NCBI RefSeq assembly: GCF_004216555.1 | Contig: NZ_SGWQ01000001.1 | Coordinates: 803,126 to 867,125 of the forward strand | DNA length: 64,000 nt | Direction of reading: 5' to 3' | Source of the DNA: Herbihabitans rhizosphaerae | GTDB lineage: Bacteria > Actinomycetota > Actinomycetes > Mycobacteriales > Pseudonocardiaceae | Shown here: in pieces, positions 20,614-30,115 of the stretch | How positions within the stretch are numbered: the stretch's first letter is position 1 | Layout of the letters: each line of letters opens with the position of its first letter | Position numbers and translations under genes: made by a program | Notes under the pieces: model-generated | The model's database searches: none | The model's input: the letters and a program-made list of their open reading frames with translations, nothing else | What the model was told of the DNA's origin: nothing

Positions 20614-21742
20614 TCGAGCACCTCGGTGACCGACGCCGGCCCGACGAGCGGCATGTCGGGCGAGATGCCGTGCTCCTCGACGAGTTCGGCGCGCACCTCG
20701 TGCGGCTGGATCCTGCCGGCCAGGATGTCCTCCGCATAGTGGCACGCCACCCGGTGCCCCGGACGGAACTCGCGCAGCTCCGGCCGGTCGGTGTCGCACA
20801 GCTCTTCCTGCTTCCACGGGCACCGGGTGTGGAACCGGCAGCCGGTCGGCGGGTTCGCCGGCGACGGCAGGTCACCGGCCAGCAGGATCCGCTCGCGCGC
20901 GTCCTCGACCTCGGGGTCCGGCACCGGCACCGCGGACAGCAGCGCCCGGGTGTACGGGTGCAGCGGCTCGGCGTACAGCGCGTCCGAGGTGGCCTCCTCG
21001 ACCAGCCCGCCGAGGTACATCACGCCGACCCGGTCGGAGATGTGCCGCACCACCGCCAGGTCGTGCGCGATCACCAGGTAGGTGAGGCCGAACTCGTTCT
21101 GCAGGTCCTCCAGCAGGTTGATCACCTGCGCCTGCACCGACACGTCCAGCGCGGACACCGGCTCGTCGGCCACGATCAGGTCCGGCTCCACGGTCAGCGC
21201 GCGGGCGATGCCGATGCGCTGGCGCTGCCCGCCGGAGAACTCGTGCGGGTACTTGCGCAGCGAGGTCGACGGCAGGCCGACCGCGTCCAGCAGCTCCAGC
21301 AGCCGGCGCCGGGTGGACTCCTTGCTCTTGTCCAGGTCGTGCGCGCGCATGCCCTCGACCAGGATCGACTCCACCGACTGGCGGGGGTCCAAAGAGGACA
21401 GTGGATCCTGGAACACCATCTGCATGCGCCTGCGCATCTTGCGCAGCCGCTCGCCCTTGAGCGTGGCGAGGTCGACGTCCTCGAACCAGGCGTGCCCGCT
21501 GGTCGGCTCGACCAGCCGCAGCAGCCCGCGGCCCAGCGTCGTCTTGCCGCAGCCGGACTCGCCGACCAGCCCGTAGGTCTCGCCGCGCTTGACCTCCAGG
21601 GTCACCCCGTCCACCGCGTAGACGTAGCCGACCGTGCGGTCCAGCACCACGCCCCGCTTGATCGGGAAGTGCACCTTCAGATCCTGGATCGACACCAGTG
21701 TGTCCACAGTGGACTCCTGGGTGCCGGCCGACTCGGCCGTCG

Positions 21743-21746
<4 letters not shown>
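20610..21746 (-). CDS. oppF: Oligopeptide/dipeptide ABC importer, ATPase subunit (OppF-like)
   Basis: The 378-residue ATPase starts at ATG 21746, overlapping the oppD stop (ATGA). It has the P-loop GESGCGKT (62-69), Q-loop FQDP, the ABC signature FSGGQRQR, Walker B IVADEP and the C-terminal OppF/DppF extension with CRFHTRCPW, which is often an Fe-S or zinc site. With OppD it drives peptide import through OppBC. It is the last gene of the operon. A GTCCACAGTGGAC copy lies at codons 12-16 (read as STVD). The specific symbol is by operon position; dppF is equally possible. Confidence 0.92.
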
Positions 21747-22738
<992 letters not shown>

Positions 22739-22745
22739 GGTTAGC

Positions 22746-23675
22746 TCACCGCCTGTTCTTCGGATCGAGGGCTTCCCGCATCGACTCACCGAGCAGGGTG
22801 AACCCGAGCGCCACGATGATGATCGCGATAGCCGGATAGAACGCCAGTTCGGGACGGACCTCCAGATAGCGCTGTGCGTTGGCCAGCATCAGGCCCCATT
22901 CAGCGCGGTCGGTGTCCGGATCACCCAGACCGAGGAACGACAGCGCCGCCGCCTCCAGGATGGCGGTGGCCAGGGTCAGCGTGGCCTGCACCAGAACGGG
23001 CCCCATCGAGTTCGGCAGCATGTGCCGCAGCACGATTGTCCGCCGCCTGATGCCGACCGCGGTCGCGGCCAGCACGTGGTCGCTTGAGCGCTGCGCCAGC
23101 ATCGCGCCGCGCAGCAGCCTGGCGAAGATCGGCACCGTCACGATGGACACCGCGATGATGACCGTCCACTGGCTTGGCTGGGCCGCCAGCGCCGCGATGG
23201 AGATCGCCAGCAGCAGCGACGGCACCGACAGCATCACGTCGACCAGCCGCATCAGGACCGTATCCACCCAGCCGCCGAACGCGCCGGCCAGCCCACCGAT
23301 GACCATGCCAATGCTCAGGCCGATCAGCGTGGCCAGTACGCCGACCAGCAGCGTCTGCTGGGAGGCGACCAGTACCCGGGAGAAGAAGTCCCGACCGAAC
23401 TCGTCACTGCCGAACAGGAACCCCGGCATCGAGCCGGGGATGAAGTTCGGGGTCTTGATGGTGAACAGCTCGGGGTAGCGGAAGTACGGATCCTTGGGCG
23501 TCAGCAACGGGGCGAAGATCGCCATCAGCAGGAACAGCGCCACGATCACCGCACCGGTGATCGCCACCGGGCTGCGCCGCATCCGCTTGAACGCCTGCGC
23601 GGTAAGGCTGGTGCCAGCCGCCTTGGCCAGTTCGTCGACCTTGTCCTTGCGCCGCTTGGGCATGATTGTCGTCAT
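22746..23675 (-). CDS. oppC: Oligopeptide/dipeptide ABC importer, permease (OppC-like)
   Basis: The 309-residue protein starts at ATG 23675, overlapping the oppB stop by 4 bp; longer open frames upstream read through oppB. It has six membrane segments, the N-terminal OppC extension and the EAA loop (ATAVGIRRRTIVLRHMLPNS, about 220-240) that contacts the ATPases. It forms the channel with OppB. Confidence 0.92.
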   Translation of the reverse strand: MTTIMPKRRKDKVDELAKAAGTSLTAQAFKRMRRSPVAITGAVIVALFLLMAIFAPLLTPKDPYFRYPELFTIKTPNFIPGSMPGFLFGSDEFGRDFFSRVLVASQQTLLVGVLATLIGLSIGMVIGGLAGAFGGWVDTVLMRLVDVMLSVPSLLLAISIAALAAQPSQWTVIIAVSIVTVPIFARLLRGAMLAQRSSDHVLAATAVGIRRRTIVLRHMLPNSMGPVLVQATLTLATAILEAAALSFLGLGDPDTDRAEWGLMLANAQRYLEVRPELAFYPAIAIIIVALGFTLLGESMREALDPKNRR

Positions 23676-24679
23676 CGGGCACGCACCCTCGGGTCGATGA
23701 TCCCGTAGGCGATGTCGACCAGCAGGTTCACCAGGACGTACACCACCGCGCCCAACAGGATCAGTGCTTGCAGTCGCGGGTAGTCCCGCCGCTCGATGCC
23801 CTCGGCGAGCAGGTAGCCGATACCCCGCCAGTTGAACACTCGCTCGGTCAGCACCGCGCCGCCGAGCAGCAGGCCGGTCTGCAGGCCGATCGTGGTGGTC
23901 ACCGGCAGCAGCGCGTTGCGCAGCACGTGGCGGCGGCGGACTGTCTGCCGGCCGAGGCCCTTGGACTCGGCGGTACGGACGAAGTCCTCGTTCACCACGT
24001 CCAGCACCGACGCGCGGGTGATCCGGACGATCACCGCGGCCGGGATGGTGGCCAGCGCGACACCCGGCAGCACCAGGTGCCACAGCGCGTCGCCGAAGGC
24101 GTCGAACTCCCCGGTGAGCAGGCCGTCGAGAGTGGCGAAGCCGGTCACTTCCGTGGCGTCGATGCCAGTGGTCTGCCTGCCCGACGGTGGGAACCAGCCG
24201 AGGCCCTCACCGGCGAACCACAGCTTGAGCAGGTAACCGAGGAAGAACACCGGAACGGCGACGCCGACCAGGGTGCCGATCACCACGCTGTTGTCGACGA
24301 GACGACCGTGGTACCTGGCGGCCAGGTAGCCCAGCGGGATACCGAACCCGACGGCGAGCAGCAACGCGGTCAGAGACAGCTCGATGGTGGCCGGCAGTGC
24401 GAAGCCGATCTCGTCGAGCACCGCCTGGTTGGACACCAGCGAGGAGCCGAAGTCACCGGTGAGCACACGACCGAGGAACTTGAAGTACTGGACGAAGATC
24501 GGCTGATCCAGGCCAAGGGTCCGGTTGAGGTCGGCGATCTTCTCCGGCGTGGCCTTGTCGCCGAGCATCGCACCGGCCGGACCGCCGGGGAGCGCGCGCA
24601 ACCACGCGAACACGAGTATGGACAAGATGAACAGCGTCGGTATCGCCTGCAGCAACCGACGCACGACAAAGCGAAGCAT
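23672..24679 (-). CDS. oppB: Oligopeptide/dipeptide ABC importer, permease (OppB-like)
   Basis: The 335-residue protein begins MLRFVVRRLLQAIPTLF, the standard OppB/DppB start, and has six helices with the EAA loop TAESKGLGRQTVRRRHVLRNALLPV. An 83-bp gap with a strong hairpin (24708-24740) separates it from oppA, so oppB may depend on read-through from the binding-protein gene. Confidence 0.93.
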   Translation of the reverse strand: MLRFVVRRLLQAIPTLFILSILVFAWLRALPGGPAGAMLGDKATPEKIADLNRTLGLDQPIFVQYFKFLGRVLTGDFGSSLVSNQAVLDEIGFALPATIELSLTALLLAVGFGIPLGYLAARYHGRLVDNSVVIGTLVGVAVPVFFLGYLLKLWFAGEGLGWFPPSGRQTTGIDATEVTGFATLDGLLTGEFDAFGDALWHLVLPGVALATIPAAVIVRITRASVLDVVNEDFVRTAESKGLGRQTVRRRHVLRNALLPVTTTIGLQTGLLLGGAVLTERVFNWRGIGYLLAEGIERRDYPRLQALILLGAVVYVLVNLLVDIAYGIIDPRVRAR

Positions 24680-24707
24680 GGGTTCCCTTCACCTGCCTTG
24701 CTTGCAC

Positions 24708-24740
24708 CGAAGGGGCGAGCGGAGATCGTCCGCTCGCCCC
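24708..24740 (-). terminator. Perfect 14-bp hairpin between oppA and oppB
   Basis: AAGGGGCGAGCGGA (24708-24721) pairs exactly with 24727-24740 across a 5-nt loop. It follows the oppA stop by 22 bp. As in many binding-protein-dependent operons it would allow more oppA than permease mRNA, by partial termination or by protecting the oppA 3' end. Confidence 0.82.
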
Positions 24741-24761
24741 TTGGAAACGGCACAGGCTAGG

Positions 24762-26447
24762 TCACTCCTTGCTGGCCGTGTTGAACCGCTCGTCGGTCAG
24801 CGGGCTGGGCACCACACCGCTGATCTTCGAGCTGACCGCGATACCCGGCGTGGTGTTCGACACCGGAATCGCCGGCAGGTACTTGCTCATCAGGTCGGCG
24901 TTGACCGCCTCGTAGGCCTTCTTGTGCGCCTCGTCGCCGACGGTCGCGTCTGCCTTGCCAATGGCGTTGAACAGCTCTTGGTTGTCGTAGCCGAACTCGG
25001 CCTTGGCCCGACCGAAGAACGTGCCGACGAAGTTGCCGGCGTCGTTGTAGTCGCCGGTCCAGCCGAGCAGGTGCAGGTCGTGCTTGCCGGCCTTCTGAAC
25101 GTCGTCCTTGTAGCCACCGTTCCACGGGCGCGCGATCGGCTCGATCGTGATGCCGATCTTCTTCAGGTCATCGGCGATGACCGTGAACAGCTCCTGCGGG
25201 TTGGGCATGTACGGCCGGGTGACCTCGGTCGGGTAGTAGAACTTCAGCTTGAGGTTCTCCGCCCCGGCCTCCTTCAGCAGCTGCTTGGCCTTCTCCGGGT
25301 CGTACTTGTACTCCTGCACCTGCGAGGAGTACCCGGCGATCGCCTTGGGCACGAACTGCTTGGCCACCTCGGCGCCCTCGGGCAGCTGACTCTTGACCAG
25401 CTGCTCGCGGTTCACGCCGTAGGCGAGTGCCTGGCGGACCCGAAGATCACGCAGCGCCGGGGTGTTCTTGCCGTTGATGCCCAGGTACAGGATGTTGAAG
25501 GAGGGCCGGATCAGCACCTGCAGGCCCGAGTCCTTGAGCGTCTTGTAGTCCGCCGAGGCCGGGTAGTCGTAGGCGTCGATCGTTCCGGAGCGCAGCTCCT
25601 GCTTCCGGGTGTTCTCGTCCGGAATGATCTTGAAGATGATCTTGTCGAGCTTCGCCTTGGCCCAGTGGTCCTCGTTGCGGACCATGGTGATCTCGCCCTT
25701 GGCACGGTCGTAGCTCTGGAACTTGAACGGACCGGTGCCGGTCGGGTGGTCGGTGGCGTAGGCGCCGTAGGTGAACGAGTCACCGCTCTGCACGACCTTG
25801 TCCGCGTCGTACTTCTTCAACGCGTCCGGGCTGGACATGGACAGCGACGGCAGCGTGAACGCGGCGGGGAACGCACCCTTGGCCTTGTTCAGATTCAGCA
25901 CCGCGGTGCCCTCGTCCGGCGCCTCGCAGTTCTTGTAGACCGGTTCCCCAGTGGCGTCGCCCTCGTTCTTCGCGAAGCCCTCGAACACGTCGCCGTAGTA
26001 GATCATCTGGCTCTGGGCGGCGGCGCCCTTCATGTTGAACCAGCGATTGAAGTTGAAGCACACGGCGGCGGCGTTGAACGGCGTGCCGTCGTGGAACTTG
26101 ACGTTCTTGCGCAGGGTGAACTTCCAGGTCTTGCCCTCGTTGGAGGATTCCCACTTCTCCGCGAGCGCGCCGGCGACCTCCGCGGTACCGGGCTTGTTCT
26201 GCACCAGAGTGTCGTACATCTGGCGGATCGGACGGAAGCTCTCGCCGTCGTCGTTGAAGATGGGGTCGAAGTTCTTCGGGTTGCCTGCCGCACCGAAGAT
26301 CATCGTGCCGCCGACCTTTCCAGAGCCGCCGCCCTGGTTTCCGCCATCGCCTCGTTCCGAGCCGCAGGCGGACAACGACAGCGCGACCGCGCCAGCCAGG
26401 CCGATCGCGGCCAGCCGGCGCCTACGCGCCCCTTGCGTGTGGACCAT
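24762..26447 (-). CDS. oppA: Oligopeptide/dipeptide ABC importer, substrate-binding lipoprotein (OppA-like)
   Basis: The start is taken as ATG 26447 (MVHTQGARRRR), which gives a normal lipoprotein signal: RLAAIGLAGAVALSLSACGS, with the lipid Cys at about residue 28; the longer frame is an artefact. The 561-residue product has the family-5 solute-binding fold, with GGTMIFGAAGNPKNFDP and the SBP_bac_5 signature near EKWESSNEGKTWKFTLRKNVKFHDG. It captures peptides outside the cell for OppBCDF. AAGGAG lies before the ATG. Upstream 26448-26580 has no gene, but a TGACCC/GGGTCA inverted repeat (26489-26509) that may be an operator. Confidence 0.92.
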   Translation of the reverse strand: MVHTQGARRRRLAAIGLAGAVALSLSACGSERGDGGNQGGGSGKVGGTMIFGAAGNPKNFDPIFNDDGESFRPIRQMYDTLVQNKPGTAEVAGALAEKWESSNEGKTWKFTLRKNVKFHDGTPFNAAAVCFNFNRWFNMKGAAAQSQMIYYGDVFEGFAKNEGDATGEPVYKNCEAPDEGTAVLNLNKAKGAFPAAFTLPSLSMSSPDALKKYDADKVVQSGDSFTYGAYATDHPTGTGPFKFQSYDRAKGEITMVRNEDHWAKAKLDKIIFKIIPDENTRKQELRSGTIDAYDYPASADYKTLKDSGLQVLIRPSFNILYLGINGKNTPALRDLRVRQALAYGVNREQLVKSQLPEGAEVAKQFVPKAIAGYSSQVQEYKYDPEKAKQLLKEAGAENLKLKFYYPTEVTRPYMPNPQELFTVIADDLKKIGITIEPIARPWNGGYKDDVQKAGKHDLHLLGWTGDYNDAGNFVGTFFGRAKAEFGYDNQELFNAIGKADATVGDEAHKKAYEAVNADLMSKYLPAIPVSNTTPGIAVSSKISGVVPSPLTDERFNTASKE

Positions 26448-26580
26448 CACGCACTCCTTGAAGGGTGTCCGGAGTCTCATGTGACCGCTGACCCTAGTCG
26501 TTCGGGTCACTGCCATTAACCACTGGAGGTCACGATCCGGCCAAGGAAACACCGTTTCGGCGCAATGAGCGGCCGCTTGA

Positions 26581-27141
26581 TCACGTACTGTCGCGTAGAT
26601 CGGCACGTGAATACGGGTCGTCCACGGCGAACCAGCCACGTTCGAACTCCTGCCACTCCTCCAGACGCGCTCGCGACTCCTCTCCGTCACGGGCGACCGA
26701 GCGCTCGAGCCGCTCGCGCTCGTCGCCGCCGCGGAGGTGAACCAGCAGCGACAGCGCGTCGGAGACACTGCGCCTGCCGGCCGAAACCCCTTCCAGCACA
26801 AGGACTTCCGGCACGTCGACCGACACCGTTTCGCCCAGTCGAGGCGCCCCTTCGGCCCACTCCGTTCGTCGGTAGGAACCGGACTCGCCGACCCGCAGCG
26901 GCTCCAGCACGCCGAGCATGAGCCGGGGCCACCACTCGACCGGCTCGTCCCAGGTGGCGAAGTCGTCGGTGCGCACGAGCGTGGTGGACACGTGCCGAAC
27001 GCGCAGCCGCTCCACCACGAAGTCGGCCAGCATCGACTTGCCGGCGCCGGACGGGCCGTCGATCGCCAACAGGCGCACCCGGCCCAGCCGCGGCGGTGTT
27101 TCCAGTACGGCGGCGGCGATCTCGTCCGGGGAGATGTTCAT
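26581..27141 (-). CDS. Uridine-kinase-like P-loop kinase
   Basis: The 186-residue protein starts at ATG 27141, overlapping the recR stop by 4 bp. The P-loop GPSGAGKS (about 27-34) is followed by a kinase-type lid and an acidic [13 protein letters not shown] region. The uridine kinase/phosphoribulokinase-like family uses such an acidic pair for nucleotide and substrate. Its substrate is unproven. It is translationally coupled to recR. Confidence 0.75.
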   Translation of the reverse strand: MNISPDEIAAAVLETPPRLGRVRLLAIDGPSGAGKSMLADFVVERLRVRHVSTTLVRTDDFATWDEPVEWWPRLMLGVLEPLRVGESGSYRRTEWAEGAPRLGETVSVDVPEVLVLEGVSAGRRSVSDALSLLVHLRGGDERERLERSVARDGEESRARLEEWQEFERGWFAVDDPYSRADLRDST

Positions 27142-27734
27142 ACAGTGCGCCGGCCGGAGAAGGCACGGCCGAGTGTCAGTTCGTCGGCGAACTCGAGGTC
27201 GCCGCCCATCGGCAGCCCGGAGGCGAGCCGGGTCACGGTCAGTCCGGGGAAGTCGCGCAGCATCCGCACAAGGTAGGTGGCGGTCGCCTCGCCCTCGGTG
27301 TTCGGGTCGGTCGCGATGATCACCTCGGTGACCTCCTGCTCGCCGATCCTGGTGAGCAGCTCGCGGATGCGCAGCTGGTCCGGCCCGATGCCGGACAACG
27401 GATCGAGCGCGCCGCCGAGCACGTGGTAGCGGCCCTTGAACTCGCGGGTGCGCTCGATCGCCAGCACGTCCTTCGGCTCCTCGACCACGCACACCGACGC
27501 CGGATCGCGCCGCGCGTCCCGGCAGATGCGGCAGCGCTCCTGCTCGGAGACGTTGCCGCAGACGTCGCAGAAGACCACGCCGTCCTTGACCCGCTGCAGC
27601 GCGTCCTGCAGCCGCGCCACGTCCGCAGGGTCGGAACCGAGCAGGTGGAACGCGATGCGCTGAGCGCTCTTGGGGCCGACACCGGGGAGCCGCCCCAACT
27701 CCTCGATCAGGTCCTGGACTGGGCCTTCGTACAT
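27138..27734 (-). CDS. recR: Recombination mediator RecR
   Basis: RecR acts with RecF and RecO to load RecA on gapped DNA. The 198-residue protein begins [32 protein letters not shown], with the helix-hairpin-helix, then the Cys4 zinc finger (CDVCGN and CRICRD), and a Toprim domain with [10 protein letters not shown]. The start at ATG 27734 is the conserved one. It follows ybaB by 7 bp on the same strand, the widespread dnaX-ybaB-recR arrangement, here with dnaX moved 2 kb away. Confidence 0.97.
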   Translation of the reverse strand: MYEGPVQDLIEELGRLPGVGPKSAQRIAFHLLGSDPADVARLQDALQRVKDGVVFCDVCGNVSEQERCRICRDARRDPASVCVVEEPKDVLAIERTREFKGRYHVLGGALDPLSGIGPDQLRIRELLTRIGEQEVTEVIIATDPNTEGEATATYLVRMLRDFPGLTVTRLASGLPMGGDLEFADELTLGRAFSGRRTV

Positions 27735-27741
27735 GCGTGAC

Positions 27742-28104
27742 TCAGATGCCGAGACCGCCGAACCCGCCGGCGTCGCCGAGCCCGGCCGGGCCACCGCCGA
27801 ACCCGCCGGCCAGCGGGCCCATCTTCTCCTCGGCCAGCTTCGTGGCGTTGGCGTTCGCGTCCCGAACGGCCGCGACGACCAGGTCGGACAGCGTCTCCAC
27901 GTCGTCCGGGTCGACCACCTTCGGGTCGATCGTGAGGCTCTTCAGCTCGCCGGCGCCGTTGACCGTGGCGCTGACCAGACCGCCGCCGGCGCTCCCGCTC
28001 ACCTCGGCCTCCGCCAGCTCCTGCTGGGCGTTCATCAGCTGTTCCTGCATCTGCTGCGCCTGCTGCAAGATCTGCTGCATGTCTGGTGTGCCACCGGGCT
28101 GCAC
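27742..28104 (-). CDS. ybaB: Nucleoid-associated protein YbaB/EbfC
   Basis: The start is GTG 28104 ([20 protein letters not shown]), matching the mycobacterial form; in-frame upstream sequence is promoter. The 120-residue protein has the two-helix core ([18 protein letters not shown]) and the conserved [26 protein letters not shown]. The C-terminal tail is Gly-rich ([16 protein letters not shown]). YbaB dimers bind DNA with low specificity. It sits just upstream of recR, as usual. Confidence 0.94.
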   Translation of the reverse strand: MQPGGTPDMQQILQQAQQMQEQLMNAQQELAEAEVSGSAGGGLVSATVNGAGELKSLTIDPKVVDPDDVETLSDLVVAAVRDANANATKLAEEKMGPLAGGFGGGPAGLGDAGGFGGLGI

Positions 28105-28177
28105 GGCGGTTCCTCTCGTCGTGGGGACCGTGTCACGGCCAGCGTAGCCGTGGGCCGCCGTGGCATGGTGTACCACC

Positions 28178-29050
28178 GTGGCACGACATCCACGCTCCGC
28201 GTCAACAGTGCTCGGCGTGCTGGCCGCCGCCGTGTTCACCGCGTGCGGCACCAGTCCCGCGGCACAGCAGCCATCCCCGCAGCCGTCGCCGAGTTCGGCC
28301 CAGCCGGCCCCACCGCCGGCGCCAGCTCCGCCGACCAGCACCCCATCGTCCACAGTGGACAGACCGACGACTGTCCCGAGTGGACCTCCGGCCAGCGGGC
28401 CGGTGGTGGTGCTCGACCCCGGCCACAACGGCGGCAACGCGGACAATCCGGCCGCGATCAACCGGACGGTGCCGGCCGGCCGTGGTCAGACCAAGGCGTG
28501 CAACACCACCGGAACGGCCACCGCCACCGGGTACCGCGAGCACCAGTTCACCTGGGACCTCTCGGTGCGGGTGCGCGACCTGCTCGCCGCGCGCGGAGTA
28601 CGGGTGGTCATGACGAGGCCGGACGACAACGGTGTGGGCCCGTGTGTGAACGAGCGCGCGGCGATCGGCAACCGGGCGGGCGCCGCCGCCGTGGTCTCAC
28701 TGCACGCGGACGGCTCGGAATCCGTTGGGGCGCACGGGTTTCACATCGCCTACTCGGCTCCGCCGCTGAACGCCGCGCAGGGCGAGCCGTCGCTGCGGCT
28801 GGCCCGCCTGCTGCGCGACGGGCTGCGCTCGGCCGGCATGGCGACGTCCAGCTACATCGGCTCGGACGGCATGTCCCCGCGCAACGATCTCGGCGGGCTG
28901 AACCTCTCCGAACGCCCGACCGCGCTGGTCGAGTGCGGCAACATGCGCAACCCGGCCGAGGCCGCCGTGATGACCACCCCGGCGGGCCGGCAGCGGTACG
29001 CCGGCGCGATCGCCGCCGCCGTTCTGGACTACCTCCAGGCCGGCGGGTGA
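28178..29050 (+). CDS. Lipoprotein N-acetylmuramoyl-L-alanine amidase (amidase_3)
   Basis: The start is taken as GTG 28178, which opens a lipoprotein signal ([24 protein letters not shown], lipid Cys near residue 20). Upstream in-frame ATG 28160 is also possible. After a Pro/Ser/Ala linker the amidase_3 domain shows [17 protein letters not shown] and VECGNMRN, the zinc ligands and catalytic Glu of enzymes that split the peptide from muramic acid. It is the counterpart of Rv3717, next to ybaB in mycobacteria. A GTCCACAGTGGAC copy is in the linker. No SPOR or LysM domain is seen. Confidence 0.88.
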   Translation: MARHPRSASTVLGVLAAAVFTACGTSPAAQQPSPQPSPSSAQPAPPPAPAPPTSTPSSTVDRPTTVPSGPPASGPVVVLDPGHNGGNADNPAAINRTVPAGRGQTKACNTTGTATATGYREHQFTWDLSVRVRDLLAARGVRVVMTRPDDNGVGPCVNERAAIGNRAGAAAVVSLHADGSESVGAHGFHIAYSAPPLNAAQGEPSLRLARLLRDGLRSAGMATSSYIGSDGMSPRNDLGGLNLSERPTALVECGNMRNPAEAAVMTTPAGRQRYAGAIAAAVLDYLQAGG

Positions 29051-29092
29051 CCCGGCAGCGCGCTGTCGCCCGTTGATGACAGAGTTAGAACC

Positions 29093-29989
29093 ATGGCGCT
29101 GCGGGTAGTCGACGTCGACGAGCAGGTGCGAGTGCTGGCGCTCGCCGATGACCGACTCGTGGAGATCGACTCGGGCACCGGCAGTCGCAAGACGCTGAGT
29201 TACCTGCCCGACCTGCGCGCGGCGCGATACCTGCCCGGCGAGCGCTCGGTGATCCTGCAGCACGGCTCACCCGCGCGGCTGTCGCTGCTGCACCCCGACC
29301 AGCGCAGGGCGTCGCCGCTGGTGCGCGAGCCGGAGCGGGTGTGCGAGCTGTTGGACGTGCTGCCCGGCCGGGTGATGTACCGGACCAACCGCCGTGATCA
29401 GGGCGCGTTCGACGTGGTGATCCGCAACGCGCACGCCGAAGCCGAGCAGGCCGTGTACGAGCACGGCGGCGAGGTCCTCGAGGCGGCGGTGAGCCCGGAC
29501 AGCCGGCTCGTCGTCGTGCGGCTGACCGACGAGCTGGTACTGGTCGACACGATGCCGGCGACCGCGGGCGGCGGGGTGCGGTCACTCGGCCGGCGCGGCG
29601 AGCCGGTTCCCACCGGGGTGCGCTGGCTGCCCGGCTCGAAGACCATGATCGGCACGCTGGCCGGGGCCGATCAACTGGAGGTCGTGCGGCGCACGCCGAC
29701 CGAGCGTTCCTGGCGGACGGTGACCACGGTGCCCTCGCCGCACGGGGTCGCCCATGGGGTCGCGCTGCCCGCGCCGGACGCGCGCATCACCGCGGTGATC
29801 ACGCCGAGCCGGATCTCGTTGCACCGCAACGACAACGGTGACACGGTGCGCGAGCTGACGGTGCCGGGAACCGTGCTGCCCAACGGTGTGGCGTGGGCGC
29901 CTGGGACGGCCGTGCTCGCCGTGTCGGTGGACGACTCCGACGAGATCACCCTGATCGACACGAACACCGGCTCCACCCGCCTGATCTGA
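29093..29989 (+). CDS. Beta-propeller-like protein of unknown function
   Basis: The 298-residue protein has repeating strands with turns such as LVEIDSGTGSRKTLSYL, LVLVDTMPATAGGG, SLHRNDNGDTVREL and TLIDTNTGSTRLI at intervals of 40-45 residues. These suggest a WD40/YncE-type propeller. No signal peptide is present. It is downstream of the amidase gene by 42 bp and may share its transcript. A GAGTCCCGCG repeat cluster starts 1 bp after the stop codon. Function unknown. Confidence 0.62.
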   Translation: MALRVVDVDEQVRVLALADDRLVEIDSGTGSRKTLSYLPDLRAARYLPGERSVILQHGSPARLSLLHPDQRRASPLVREPERVCELLDVLPGRVMYRTNRRDQGAFDVVIRNAHAEAEQAVYEHGGEVLEAAVSPDSRLVVVRLTDELVLVDTMPATAGGGVRSLGRRGEPVPTGVRWLPGSKTMIGTLAGADQLEVVRRTPTERSWRTVTTVPSPHGVAHGVALPAPDARITAVITPSRISLHRNDNGDTVRELTVPGTVLPNGVAWAPGTAVLAVSVDDSDEITLIDTNTGSTRLI

Positions 29990-29990
29990 T

Positions 29991-30111
29991 CGCGAGTCCC
30001 GCGCTCAGACACGGTGAGTCCCGCGCTCAGGCACGGCGAAACCCGCGTTCACGCACATGCGGGGCGATGCACAGCGCGGGACTCAGGGGTGCACAGCGCG
30101 GGACTCGCGCG
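29991..30111. repeat. Intergenic GAGTCCCGCG repeat cluster, site 3 (inverted)
   Basis: Two or three forward units (GCGAGTCCCGCGCTCAGACACG, GTGAGTCCCGCGCTCAGGCACG, and a worn third with AAACCCGCGTTC) face two reversed units (GATGCACAGCGCGGGACTC and GTGCACAGCGCGGGACTCGCG). The ends form a perfect inverted repeat. It fills the space between the convergent propeller and dnaX genes. No other feature is seen here. Confidence 0.88.
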
Positions 30112-30115
30112 TTTG

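Noticed and set aside
22746..24083. A longer oppC start at 24083.
   Set aside because: It would read through oppB in another frame; ATG 23675 with an ATGA overlap gives the normal OppC N-terminus.
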